From: an uncultured bacterium
GTDB lineage: Bacteria > Bacteroidota > Bacteroidia > Chitinophagales > Chitinophagaceae
Assembly: GCA_903826405.1 (NCBI GenBank)
Contig: CAIKEH010000018.1
Coordinates: 1 to 64,000, forward strand
Length of the DNA: 64,000 bases
Reading direction: 5' to 3'
The notes under the pieces are model-generated. The model did not search any database. It had not been told where the DNA came from and saw only the letters and a program-made list of their open reading frames with translations. Both the position numbers and the translations under genes were made by a program. Shown here piece by piece: positions 17,659 through 26,217 of the stretch (positions are counted from its first letter, which is position 1; the number at the start of each line of letters is the position of its first letter).

Positions 17659-18885
17659 TCATGCATCCATCTCTCCCGCGATCAGGTTCAATGAACTCAA
17701 GGTGATGATAGCATCACTGAGCATACTTCCTTGAACGATTTCAGGATAAGCCTGATAATAGATGAAGCAGGGTCTCCTGAAATGCAAGCGGTAAGGGGTA
17801 CGACCTCCATCACTCACCAGATAGTATCCAACTTCACCGTTCCCGCCCTCCACACTCATGTATACTTCACCTTTGGGGATCTCCGTTTCACCCATGACGA
17901 TCTTGAAATGCCAGATCAGGGCTTCCATCTTGTTATAAACATCCTGTTTCTCCGGAAGATAATATTCCGGGACATCGGCATGGAAGACCTCGGATTCAGC
18001 ACCTTTGAATGCTTCCACTTTCTGCAGAGCCTGGCGGATGATCGAAAGGGATTGCCACATCTCGTGATTGCGTACCATGAAACGATCATAATTATCGCCA
18101 GAGGTCCCCACAGCGATCGTGAAATCAAAATCCTCATAAGAGGAATAGGGTGTGTGGACACGCACATCATAATCCACTCCGGTTGCCCGTAAGTTCGGGC
18201 CAGTGAACCCATAGTTCAATGCCCGTTCCGCGGAGATCCCTCCGGTTCCCCTGGTGCGGTCCATGAAAATGCGGTTGCGATTGAACAATTTTTCAAATTC
18301 CTTGAGAACCGATGGATATTCATCAAGGAACTTATGGATCTTGCGGAAAGCTGTTTCATTGAAGTTCCTCTCGAAACCCCCTACTCGTCCGATATTGGTG
18401 GTCAGCCTGGAACCACAAACCTCTTCGTAAATCTCATAGATCAGTTCACGGTATTGCATCACGTAGAGAAATCCGGTGAATGCACCGCTATCAACACCTA
18501 CGATGGAATTACATATCAGGTGATCGGATATGCGTGCCAGTTCCATGATGATCACCCTCAGATAATCTACACGCTTCGGCGTTTTGACGCCAAGCAGTTT
18601 CTCGAAAGTCAGGTGCCAGCCCATATTATTGATAGGCGCGGAACAGTAATTCAGCCGGTCCGTAAGGGGAGTGATCTGATAATATGGTCTTCTCTCTGCA
18701 ATTTTCTCAAAAGCACGGTGAATATACCCTACTGTAGGTTCCGTTTTCACGATACGTTCTCCATCCATCTCCATGATATTCTGGAAAACCCCATGCGTAG
18801 CTGGGTGGGTAGGACCAAGATTGATGGTCGTGGTCATCTTCTCTATGGAACCTTCCGGGAGTCTTATGTTATGGTGGTCTGACAT
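17659..18885 (-). CDS. nuoD: NADH-quinone oxidoreductase subunit D
   Basis: NuoD is the 49-kDa-type subunit that shapes the quinone-binding pocket with NuoB and is related to the large subunit of NiFe hydrogenases. The 408-residue protein has the family pattern NLGPTHPATHGVF at about 22-34, whose histidine lines the quinone site, and RGTGGISAERALNYGFTGPNLRATG at about 215-239 (quoted in parts elsewhere in the family). It is separate from NuoC here, not fused as in E. coli. Confidence 0.97.
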   Translation of the reverse strand: MSDHHNIRLPEGSIEKMTTTINLGPTHPATHGVFQNIMEMDGERIVKTEPTVGYIHRAFEKIAERRPYYQITPLTDRLNYCSAPINNMGWHLTFEKLLGVKTPKRVDYLRVIIMELARISDHLICNSIVGVDSGAFTGFLYVMQYRELIYEIYEEVCGSRLTTNIGRVGGFERNFNETAFRKIHKFLDEYPSVLKEFEKLFNRNRIFMDRTRGTGGISAERALNYGFTGPNLRATGVDYDVRVHTPYSSYEDFDFTIAVGTSGDNYDRFMVRNHEMWQSLSIIRQALQKVEAFKGAESEVFHADVPEYYLPEKQDVYNKMEALIWHFKIVMGETEIPKGEVYMSVEGGNGEVGYYLVSDGGRTPYRLHFRRPCFIYYQAYPEIVQGSMLSDAIITLSSLNLIAGEMDA

Positions 18886-19050
18886 GTTCTGAATTCAAAG
18901 ACGAAAATCAATGAGTAAAGTTTGAATGAGACGATCCTTCATGATGCCGGATAATCCCGTATTTTTTAACATCGACTTTCAATCTTGATCTTAATTTGTT
19001 TTTTTGTTATTCATCTATTTCATCCGGGGCTCCATCGCATTCACGATCAA

Positions 19051-19554
19051 TCACCTTCCGAACATATCATCATCTTTGTCCACCCTCGACTGATCTTCCA
19101 GTGGGAATTCCTTACGCAATGGGAAGTAGTCCATCTCGTCCACATTCAGTATCCGTTTCAGATTGGGGTGGCCGACAAAATTGACGCCGTAAAAATCGTA
19201 GGTTTCCCTCTCCATCCAGTTGGCCGAAGAAAAAAGACCGGTTGCTGTATAAATATCTGGCTTGGCAACGGGCGAAAACACCTTCATCCTCAACCTGATA
19301 TTATCTACGAGATTGTGCATGTGATATACCACACCCAGCTCTTCATCCTTACGGTCCGGGTAGTGTATACCGGTCAAGTCGGTCAGAAATCTGAATTTCA
19401 AGTTATCATCGTCAAATAGGAAGCCGAGTATTTTTAGATTGTCTTCACGAGGTGCCGTAAAGGTGAGTATACCGTCGGGCTCAGCCCACTCCGATATGCG
19501 CTCACCGAATTTTTCCGTGAGTCTGTTCCTGATGATGTCGTTGGTCAATTGCAT
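19051..19554 (-). CDS. nuoC: NADH-quinone oxidoreductase subunit C
   Basis: NuoC is the 30-kDa-type subunit that supports the peripheral arm next to NuoD. The 167-residue protein contains the signature WMERETYDFYGVNFVGHPNL at about 112-131 and ends shortly after PLRKEFPLEDQSR, as expected. It is a stand-alone NuoC and is followed by a 165-base gap before nuoD in which I see no other gene. Confidence 0.96.
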   Translation of the reverse strand: MQLTNDIIRNRLTEKFGERISEWAEPDGILTFTAPREDNLKILGFLFDDDNLKFRFLTDLTGIHYPDRKDEELGVVYHMHNLVDNIRLRMKVFSPVAKPDIYTATGLFSSANWMERETYDFYGVNFVGHPNLKRILNVDEMDYFPLRKEFPLEDQSRVDKDDDMFGR

Positions 19555-19600
19555 CCTATTTTAAAAAAGGAACAGTTCGTGTATTTCTGTCCCATGATTG

Positions 19601-20188
19601 TCATTGTATGCCGTAGCTTTCGAGCAATGCCTTGTACTGGTTACCGTTCCTCCTTCGTAGGGATTCGTTATGGACCAATTCCTGGACCTTCATGAATCCG
19701 TCTATGATAGCCTCGGGTCGGGGTGGACAGCCTGGTACATAGACGTCGACCGGAACCACCTGGTCAATTCCTTGCAACACGGAATAGGTATCGAATATGC
19801 CTCCGCTTGAAGCACAAGCCCCCACAGCCATTACCCAACGAGGTTCCGCCATCTGCAGATAAACCTGTTTAACGACGGGGCCCATCTTTTTGGCGATCGT
19901 ACCCATGACCATGAGCAGATCGCATTGACGAGGCGAAAAGCCCACACGTTCCGCTCCAAATCTGGCGAGGTCATAGTGTGAAGCCATGGTCGACATAAAT
20001 TCAATGCCACAACAGGAAGTTGCAAAAGGGAGTGGCCAGATGGAATTCTTTCTGGCCAGACCTACTACCTTGTCCAGTGAAGTGGCAAAGAAACCTTCCC
20101 CCATATGTCCCTGAGGGGCTTCAACGACATTGACACCCAGATCTGCAGTTGATTTTTCCGTGATATTAAAACGTACGGGACGTGACAT
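19601..20188 (-). CDS. nuoB: NADH-quinone oxidoreductase subunit B
   Basis: NuoB carries cluster N2, the last iron-sulfur centre before quinone. The 195-residue protein shows the tandem cysteines in ATSCCGIEFM at about 57-66, then GACASSGG at about 122-129 and VPGCPPRPEA at about 151-160, which together supply the four ligands. It lies between nuoA (77 bases upstream) and nuoC. Confidence 0.97.
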   Translation of the reverse strand: MSRPVRFNITEKSTADLGVNVVEAPQGHMGEGFFATSLDKVVGLARKNSIWPLPFATSCCGIEFMSTMASHYDLARFGAERVGFSPRQCDLLMVMGTIAKKMGPVVKQVYLQMAEPRWVMAVGACASSGGIFDTYSVLQGIDQVVPVDVYVPGCPPRPEAIIDGFMKVQELVHNESLRRRNGNQYKALLESYGIQ

Positions 20189-20265
20189 GTTTTGATATTT
20201 ATAGGCCCTGATTCCTTGTCAACCGCAGGGCCATCGGATGATCTGATCATATACTACACTGATCC

Positions 20266-20682
20266 TCAGTCTTCCCAGGTTAAAGCACCTTTCTTGATGA
20301 TGTAAATGAACCCCGCCAGGAAAAAACCCACGAATAGCAGGACCGCGCCGAAACCTTCCCAGCCCAGCTTGCGGAAATTAACCGCATAGGGATAGAAAAA
20401 AATAACCTCCACATCAAAAAGAACGAAAAGTATCGCTACCAGAAAATATTTGATAGCCATCGGACGACGAGCATTCCCCTGACTTTCTATACCACTTTCG
20501 AAAGTCTCCAACTTGTCCAAAGTATTCCTCTTTGGACCCAAAAAATGGGATAAAGTGATCAATCCGGAAACCAGTAGTGCCGCAAATATAAATTGGACAG
20601 CAATGGGGAAATAGTTGAAGGCACTATTCAGGTCACTGACGGATTGTAATTGAGGGGATTGCAATAAGAATGAAGGAATCAT
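20266..20682 (-). CDS. nuoA: NADH-quinone oxidoreductase subunit A
   Basis: NuoA is a three-helix membrane subunit at the junction of the two arms of complex I. The 138-residue protein has the characteristic segment KLETFESGIESQGNARRP with the conserved acidic residues and the helix containing LFDVEVIFFYPYAV. I start it at the ATG at 20682. An upstream in-frame TTG at 20706 overlaps a -7 promoter element and is less likely. It is the first gene of the operon. Confidence 0.94.
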   Translation of the reverse strand: MIPSFLLQSPQLQSVSDLNSAFNYFPIAVQFIFAALLVSGLITLSHFLGPKRNTLDKLETFESGIESQGNARRPMAIKYFLVAILFVLFDVEVIFFYPYAVNFRKLGWEGFGAVLLFVGFFLAGFIYIIKKGALTWED

Positions 20683-20703
20683 GCTCTTTGCGTTGCTGCG
20701 CTG

Positions 20704-20711
20704 CAAAAATA
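20704..20711 (-). promoter_or_regulatory. Candidate -7 promoter element of the nuo operon
   Basis: The minus strand reads TATTTTTG, which fits TAnnTTTG, 21 bases before the nuoA ATG. At the -33 position there is TGG rather than TTG, 19 bases further upstream. It is the best promoter candidate in the 243-base gap and it supports the chosen nuoA start. Confidence 0.4.
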
Positions 20712-20871
20712 GGTGAACTAAGGGTAAAAACCATGTATATAGATAATTTTAAAGCCAGTCAATCTAAGGAAGAAGGATCCATTGACCAGCCAGGTAAATA
20801 GTCATTAAGATGCCGGCCTGCTTTATTCGTCGGTTTTGTTTTATTTCAAAAAAGATCTTGTGGGATCAACC

Positions 20872-20899
20872 AAAAAGAACGGCCCATAAATGGGCCGTT
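20872..20899 (-). terminator. Intrinsic terminator after the TPR gene
   Basis: A perfect 9-bp stem AACGGCCCA / TGGGCCGTT with a 4-base loop is followed on the minus strand by CTTTTTGG. It lies 27 bases after the stop codon of the TPR gene and insulates that operon from nuo. Confidence 0.85.
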
Positions 20900-20925
20900 A
20901 AGGAAATAAAATTCAAGAGCGGATA

Positions 20926-22578
20926 TTATTGTCCGCCGGGCTTGCCTCCGGACTTGGCTCCACCTTTTGCTGCTGCCTTTTGCAGGATATCCCTGTTCTT
21001 GGACGCATCGGCATTGGTCGGATCCAATTCCAGGATCTTATCCAGAAAAGTGATCGCTGTCGGGAAATCTTTCTTGATGTTTGCATTGTACCCAGCCATA
21101 TAGCCATAGGCGGTGATCAGGGTGTTCTTGTTCTTTACCTTGTCCTTTTCAGCGATGGCAATGAAGTTGTTGCAATCCGCAACGGCCAGACCCGCTTCCA
21201 TGGTGGAGTCTATTACAGATCGGGACCGGAATGCCCAATAATGGCCATATACTTCATCCGGGAACTTTTGTTTGTACAAACCAAAAATGCTGTCTGCCCG
21301 ATTATAATTGGTAGCCTTGAAATTCTCGAACCCCGCATTGTAAAGGTCCACTTTGCCCGGATTGGGGTTAAGGCCCAATGCACGGGTCATCCATTCGGCG
21401 GACTTATCCTGATTCCCGGCCTTCTTGAAGAAATCAGATGCTTTGCGTGCATAATCGATCTGGTTCTTACGGACTGTATCAGCCAGGATGGCCTTGTTGA
21501 TGTACTCATCCACAGTAGCTTGACGCTGGGGTAATTTAGCCGCACTGTAGGCCATCAACACATAGTTGTCAGGAATGATCTGATCGGGACGGGCCTTGGA
21601 GAAAAAAGCCTCCATATTCTTCACGGCATTTACGGAGTCGCCGAGTTTGTCGTAGCAGTACCCTTTGAGGCGGTAGCTTCGAGCATCCGCATTGGCACCC
21701 TGAGTCGCTATCAGCTGATCTGCCTTTACTATGGCACCTTGGAAATCTCCGGATGCGAAAAGAAGGCTTGCCTCTTCATAATCGAGGGCCGGCCCCCGGT
21801 CTGCATTCATTTTGTATTTGTTGAAATTATCCTTGGCCTTGTTCACATCCCTGTTGAAGTAAAAGGTGTAGAGGTCATAATTTACAGGAACGAAATTGGG
21901 GTCGGAGGCCAATGCATCATTGAAATTCTTTTCGATGATGTCCTTCTGCTCCACACCTTGGGTCAGATAAACTTTACCGATCTTATAATTGGCCTCGGCA
22001 TATCTGGGATCGATCTCGAGGGCTTTCTGGTAGGCGGTAACTGACTGACCCCCATCGCCAAGGTCACGGTAACAATCCCCCATATTGATATAGACATCAG
22101 GCTCCTTGAAACCCTTTATCAGTGTGGCTAACTTGAGCTTTTCAATGCCATAATTAGCATCGCCGTTTTTATCTGCACTCGCGCGACCAATGGCGTTTAG
22201 TACGCCTACATCCTTAGCCTTGGAGAGGCTGATCGCTGTCTCATAACGAAGTCGGGCATCCGTGGCCTTGCCTTCCACTTGCTCCACATGCCCCATACCC
22301 ACCAGCAAAAGTGGATTGCTGCCATTGGCGCCTTCCATATTTTTCCTGAACAGTTCCTTCGCTCCGGATACATCTCCCTGCTTGATCAGGGTCTGACCCA
22401 GCCAATAAACTGCTTCGGGATTGCCCGGAGTGGCAGCCAGAACTTTCTCCAATGTCTCCTTGGCACTTTGGTAACGTTGGTAATAAATGAACTTCCTGCC
22501 TTCCTGCACGGTTTGTGCAGAAATCACCTGGCTTACCAGCATCACAGCAGCAAAAAGGCCGAGTTTGAACTTCCTCAT
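20926..22578 (-). CDS. Exported tetratricopeptide-repeat protein
   Basis: The 550-residue protein has a Sec signal peptide (about 1-22, ending ISAQ) and then many TPR units. The clearest are at about 40-80 (AVYWLGQTLIKQGDVSGAKELF), about 185-215 (YQKALEIDPRYAEANYKIGKVY) and about 505-540 (AITFLDKILELDPTNADASKN). TPR domains are scaffolds for protein contacts. The C-terminal tail is low-complexity, with glycine, lysine and alanine. It is the last gene of a three-gene operon with a PstS-like lipoprotein and a small membrane protein. In other Bacteroidota such pairs often sit beside exbB/exbD/tonB genes (general knowledge), which lie nearby here. Confidence 0.85.
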   Translation of the reverse strand: MRKFKLGLFAAVMLVSQVISAQTVQEGRKFIYYQRYQSAKETLEKVLAATPGNPEAVYWLGQTLIKQGDVSGAKELFRKNMEGANGSNPLLLVGMGHVEQVEGKATDARLRYETAISLSKAKDVGVLNAIGRASADKNGDANYGIEKLKLATLIKGFKEPDVYINMGDCYRDLGDGGQSVTAYQKALEIDPRYAEANYKIGKVYLTQGVEQKDIIEKNFNDALASDPNFVPVNYDLYTFYFNRDVNKAKDNFNKYKMNADRGPALDYEEASLLFASGDFQGAIVKADQLIATQGANADARSYRLKGYCYDKLGDSVNAVKNMEAFFSKARPDQIIPDNYVLMAYSAAKLPQRQATVDEYINKAILADTVRKNQIDYARKASDFFKKAGNQDKSAEWMTRALGLNPNPGKVDLYNAGFENFKATNYNRADSIFGLYKQKFPDEVYGHYWAFRSRSVIDSTMEAGLAVADCNNFIAIAEKDKVKNKNTLITAYGYMAGYNANIKKDFPTAITFLDKILELDPTNADASKNRDILQKAAAKGGAKSGGKPGGQ

Positions 22579-22615
22579 CGTGATCGTTGATTAAAGGTTT
22601 GAAGTTAAGATAATA

Positions 22616-23587
22616 TCAAAAACTGTTGTTTTCAAGTTTTACCGGTCTCACTTCCATGGACATCCGGGAAGGCACCAGATAGGCCCGACGGAAGATGAGT
22701 TGTCCCTTTTCCTGAGTGAGGAAATTGACGAATCCCTTTCCTAAACCTTGATACTCAGAGTTCTCCTTCAGGACATAGTACAATCCCCTCATCATCGGGT
22801 AGCGCTTCAAAGCCATGTTGGCCTGAAAGGGTTTCACATACACCTCTTTTTCACAGTTCCGGCACTGAAGGGCTGCGATGTTCACTTTTTTCAAAAAACT
22901 GAGCTGCGCGCTGTCTTCCTTGTTTCCGATCCAACTTACCCCGACGAATCCTATGGCATTGGGATTCCCGGCCACATAGTTGATCACTTCCTCGCTGCTC
23001 TGAGCTGCCTTCACATCTCCCTTCATAGGTTGACCTTTCAACACAGAATCGAGCATGAACCTAACCGTACTTGTTGCTTTCAGGCCATCCATCACCAACT
23101 CATATTTATAACCACTGGTCCCGTTGAGCATGGAACGGATATCACCCATGGAAAAAATGGAATCCTTTGATTTGTTGTTCACGACCACCGCTATAGCATC
23201 AGATGCGATTTTCCCGAAAAGGGGTGCAAATTCCAGAGTGTCCTGATAGTATTTAACTTCCTCTTCACTCAGGCCACGAGTGATGATGACCATGCGGATA
23301 CTATCGTTCAAAAAATCCTTAAGACATTCTGCCTCAGGCTTATAATGAGCAATGATGTGGGCGTCCGGGTGCTGAGATAGGAAAACCCGGATCTGGGAAT
23401 CAACCACCGGGCTGAACGACTCATCTGCACTGATATGTATGGTTCCAGAATTCAGGTTATCGTTTCCGGGAAGTACCTGCCTGCGTTGTTTTTTACTGTT
23501 GCAGCCAGCCGTGAGCATGATCACCCCGATCAATAAGGCGGGGAGACATTTGACCGTATATGTGAAAAATCGTAGGGCCCTCATCAT
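22616..23587 (-). CDS. PstS-like substrate-binding lipoprotein
   Basis: The 323-residue protein resembles phosphate-type periplasmic binding proteins. It has a lipoprotein signal peptide with lipobox LTAGC ending at about residue 29, then a PBP fold with segments such as IHISADESFSPVVDSQI and NAIGFVGVSWIGNKEDS, the latter like the PstS pattern of a binding protein. No PstC, PstA or PstB genes are in the window, so it may not be part of a transporter. Its ATG overlaps the stop of the upstream small gene by four bases. Confidence 0.82.
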   Translation of the reverse strand: MMRALRFFTYTVKCLPALLIGVIMLTAGCNSKKQRRQVLPGNDNLNSGTIHISADESFSPVVDSQIRVFLSQHPDAHIIAHYKPEAECLKDFLNDSIRMVIITRGLSEEEVKYYQDTLEFAPLFGKIASDAIAVVVNNKSKDSIFSMGDIRSMLNGTSGYKYELVMDGLKATSTVRFMLDSVLKGQPMKGDVKAAQSSEEVINYVAGNPNAIGFVGVSWIGNKEDSAQLSFLKKVNIAALQCRNCEKEVYVKPFQANMALKRYPMMRGLYYVLKENSEYQGLGKGFVNFLTQEKGQLIFRRAYLVPSRMSMEVRPVKLENNSF

Positions 23588-23826
23588 TTCTGTGTATAGC
23601 TTTTGTATCCCCTGTAAACCCGGAAAAGGCCATAAAAAATGCAGACACCTCCAAAGATGTTAGCCAACAAATTATCGAAATTGAGGGTCACCCCGAATTT
23701 CTCATGCAAAAGCAGGAAAATCCCTACAGCGGTCCAGAGTAAACCCATGCCCAGATCATAGATCGTTCTGGTTAGGTTATTCTGTCTTGTCCTTTGCCTG
23801 TTGAAATCCTGCCTGTCCATACTCAC
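23584..23826 (-). CDS. Small two-helix membrane protein
   Basis: The 80-residue protein has a polar, basic N-terminus of about 22 residues and two predicted membrane helices at about 24-42 and 51-67, ending in a basic tail. I do not recognise a named family. The overlap (ATGA) with the PstS-like gene shows that the two are translated together, and it is the first gene of the operon. Confidence 0.75.
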   Translation of the reverse strand: MSMDRQDFNRQRTRQNNLTRTIYDLGMGLLWTAVGIFLLLHEKFGVTLNFDNLLANIFGGVCIFYGLFRVYRGYKSYTQK

Positions 23827-23893
23827 ATTTTAGAGGACGGGCAAGGTAACTAAAACCGTCCTAAAACTGGTAAAAATTAGTCTCGAATTGACG

Positions 23894-23901
23894 CAAAGAT
23901 A
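23894..23901 (-). promoter_or_regulatory. Candidate -7 element for the small protein/PstS-like/TPR operon
   Basis: The minus strand reads TATCTTTG, a perfect TAnnTTTG, 67 bases upstream of the first ATG of the operon. I see no matching -33 element. Confidence 0.3.
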
Positions 23902-24028
23902 ACCGTCGATCCTAGAGGGGCGATTCGTCATTCCGTTGATCTTCCCTCATGAAGCTAAGATGCATAACACGGGAAATTGCATAAACCTGCGCTTTGACCT
24001 CGTTAACCTGCAACTGAAGTATGAATCT

Positions 24029-24036
24029 TATCTTTG
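24029..24036 (+). promoter_or_regulatory. -7 promoter element for the phosphatase-hisS operon
   Basis: TATCTTTG matches TAnnTTTG exactly and lies 17 bases before the ATG at 24054. CTG at 24008-24010 stands at the -33 distance (18 bases). The position rules out the in-frame ATG at 24021 as the start. Confidence 0.5.
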
Positions 24037-24053
24037 GACAGATTCGGAACAAG

Positions 24054-24512
24054 ATGAAGATCCTCATGGTCTGCCTGGGAAATATCTGCAGAAGCCCCCT
24101 CGCCGAAGGCATTCTGCAGGACAGGGCCTGGAAAGCCGGACTGAAATGGAGCGTGGAAAGTGCAGGAACCAATGGTTACCACAATGGAGAGGCCCCTCAT
24201 CGGCACTCCCAGAAAGTAGCCAGACGTAATGGCATAGACATCAGTTCTCAACGATCAAGGATGTTCTCCAAGGAGGATTTCAGGAATTTCGACCTGATCT
24301 TTGCCATGGCTCCTGATGTGATCGAAGAAATGAAATGGATTGCCGGTAAGGACTATGACCCCTCAAAAGTGGATCTCCTCCTTAACGTGGTCGCTCCCGG
24401 ACGCGATCTCTCGGTTCCAGACCCATGGTATGGTCCGGAATCGGGATTCCATGAGACTTTCCAAATCATCGACGAGGCCTGCATCGCCCTGATCGAAAAG
24501 CATAACAAATGA
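24054..24512 (+). CDS. Low-molecular-weight protein tyrosine phosphatase
   Basis: This cytoplasmic enzyme removes phosphate from tyrosine residues. The 152-residue protein begins with the family P-loop CLGNICRS (Cys7 nucleophile, Arg13) and has the general-acid aspartate in the DPWYG motif at about residue 122. An in-frame ATG 33 bases upstream is rejected because a -7 promoter element lies between the two. It is followed 41 bases later by hisS on the same strand. Some family members act on capsule or signalling kinases, but no kinase is nearby. Confidence 0.92.
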   Translation: MKILMVCLGNICRSPLAEGILQDRAWKAGLKWSVESAGTNGYHNGEAPHRHSQKVARRNGIDISSQRSRMFSKEDFRNFDLIFAMAPDVIEEMKWIAGKDYDPSKVDLLLNVVAPGRDLSVPDPWYGPESGFHETFQIIDEACIALIEKHNK

Positions 24513-24553
24513 TGAAAGATCGGCCTGCAAAACGGCATCAACGCTAACGATTC

Positions 24554-25939
24554 ATGTCAAAACCAAGTCTACCTCAGGGCACCCGTGATTTTGCTCCGGA
24601 CGTTGTCCGCAAGAGGCAATACATTTTTCAGACGATCCGTTCCGTATTCGAGCGGCATGGTTTCCTTCCTCTGGAGACTCCTGCCATGGAGAATCTGGAG
24701 ACGCTTATGGGGAAATATGGCGATGAAGGGGACAGGCTCATCTTCAAAGTACTCAACAACGGGCTGGACAATCCAGCAAAGCGGGAACAGGTCCTTTCCG
24801 ATTTCGATAGAGTGCTCGAGGGGAAAAATAGCAAAGGCATCACCGAACGGGCACTTCGCTATGACCTAACCATCCCCTTCGCCAGATTCGTGGCTATGAA
24901 CCATGGAACACTCAGTTTCCCATTCAAAAGATATCAGATACAACCCGTATGGAGGGCTGACCGGCCACAAAAGGGACGGTACCGTGAATTCTATCAATGT
25001 GATGCAGATGTTGTGGGTAGTCGCTCCATATGGAACGAGGTGGAATTGGCTCATATCTATTCAACGGTCTTCCGTGAACTGGGGATTCCGGTGGATATCC
25101 GGATCAATCACCGGAAAGTCTTGGCTGCCCTTGCCGAAACCTGTGGAGGCGCGGAATGGACAACGCCGATCACCGTAGCCATCGACAAACTGGACAAGAT
25201 CGGTCTAGAAAAAGTGAAGGATGAATTGAGGGAACGCGGTCTTGATGAAGGTCAGGTGTCCAGAATCGAAGAATACCTGGGCATATCGGGCTCTTTCTCC
25301 GAGCAACTCGAAGCCGTACAACGCCTTCTCGGCCATCTCCCTTCTGCTCAGCAAGGTATATTCGAATTGAAGTCGGTCTATGAACTCTACCAAGGTGAAG
25401 TCTGGGACCAGAAGGATGACAGCGACCTGAAGATCGACCTCACGCTGGCAAGAGGATTGAACTACTACACCGGCATCATCTTTGAAGTTAAAGCCATGAA
25501 CATCCAGATCGGAAGCATCGGTGGAGGTGGTCGCTACGATGACCTCACTGGCCTTTTCGGCGTACCCGACATTCCGGGCGTGGGCATCTCATTCGGTGTT
25601 GATCGTATATATGATGTCATGGAGGAGAAGAAGCTTTTTCCGGCCAACCTGGAAAGATCCACCGATATCCTTTTCTTCAATTTGGGGGACGATGAAAGCA
25701 GACGCTCATTCACCTTGATGCAAAAACTACGTTCCCAAGGCGTCTCCTGTGAACTTTTCCACGAAAAGGCCAAATTCGACAAACAGTTCAAATATGCCGA
25801 GAAAAAACGCATACCCGTTGCTGTTATCATCGGCGGATCCGAATTGACCGCAGGAACCTGCGTGGTTCGGGATCTGAACACAGGCGAACAGCGGACGATC
25901 GAACAGGAACAGTTGTTGAAAGAATATTTCAAGCTCTGA
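24554..25939 (+). CDS. hisS: Histidine-tRNA ligase
   Basis: This class II aminoacyl-tRNA synthetase charges tRNA-His. The 461-residue protein starts with the pattern PQGTRDFAPD, shows the motif 2 region around FKRYQIQPVWRADRPQKGRYREF (conserved Arg residues), histidine-binding patterns such as ARGLNYYTG and motif 3 near GGGRYDDL, and ends in the anticodon-binding domain from about 370. Length is normal. It is co-directional with the phosphatase gene. Confidence 0.97.
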   Translation: MSKPSLPQGTRDFAPDVVRKRQYIFQTIRSVFERHGFLPLETPAMENLETLMGKYGDEGDRLIFKVLNNGLDNPAKREQVLSDFDRVLEGKNSKGITERALRYDLTIPFARFVAMNHGTLSFPFKRYQIQPVWRADRPQKGRYREFYQCDADVVGSRSIWNEVELAHIYSTVFRELGIPVDIRINHRKVLAALAETCGGAEWTTPITVAIDKLDKIGLEKVKDELRERGLDEGQVSRIEEYLGISGSFSEQLEAVQRLLGHLPSAQQGIFELKSVYELYQGEVWDQKDDSDLKIDLTLARGLNYYTGIIFEVKAMNIQIGSIGGGGRYDDLTGLFGVPDIPGVGISFGVDRIYDVMEEKKLFPANLERSTDILFFNLGDDESRRSFTLMQKLRSQGVSCELFHEKAKFDKQFKYAEKKRIPVAVIIGGSELTAGTCVVRDLNTGEQRTIEQEQLLKEYFKL

Positions 25940-26205
25940 CCCCCGCTTGATGATGCATTCAAACCAAGGACTTCGCCCATGGCCAACTCCACCCAATGAC
26001 CCTACCACTCCGGATTATACACATCGGATCCAGCGTATGATGCTTAACAACAATCCTCTATGGAGTAGAATCAGCGGTGACGGGATGCTGTTGGATTTAC
26101 ATTCCGCTCTCCAGACAGGAGTTGGTGCATGATAGGATTTATCGAACCTCAGTAACTCTGGTTCTGTAGCAGCTCTGGTCCGCCAGACACCGATGAAATT
26201 AATCG

Positions 26206-26213
26206 TACCTTCG
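26206..26213 (+). promoter_or_regulatory. Candidate -7 element of rlmN
   Basis: TACCTTCG, one mismatch from TAnnTTTG, ends four bases before the rlmN ATG, like the arrangement at mnmE. No -33 TTG is seen at the usual spacing. Confidence 0.35.
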
Positions 26214-26217
26214 TGTC

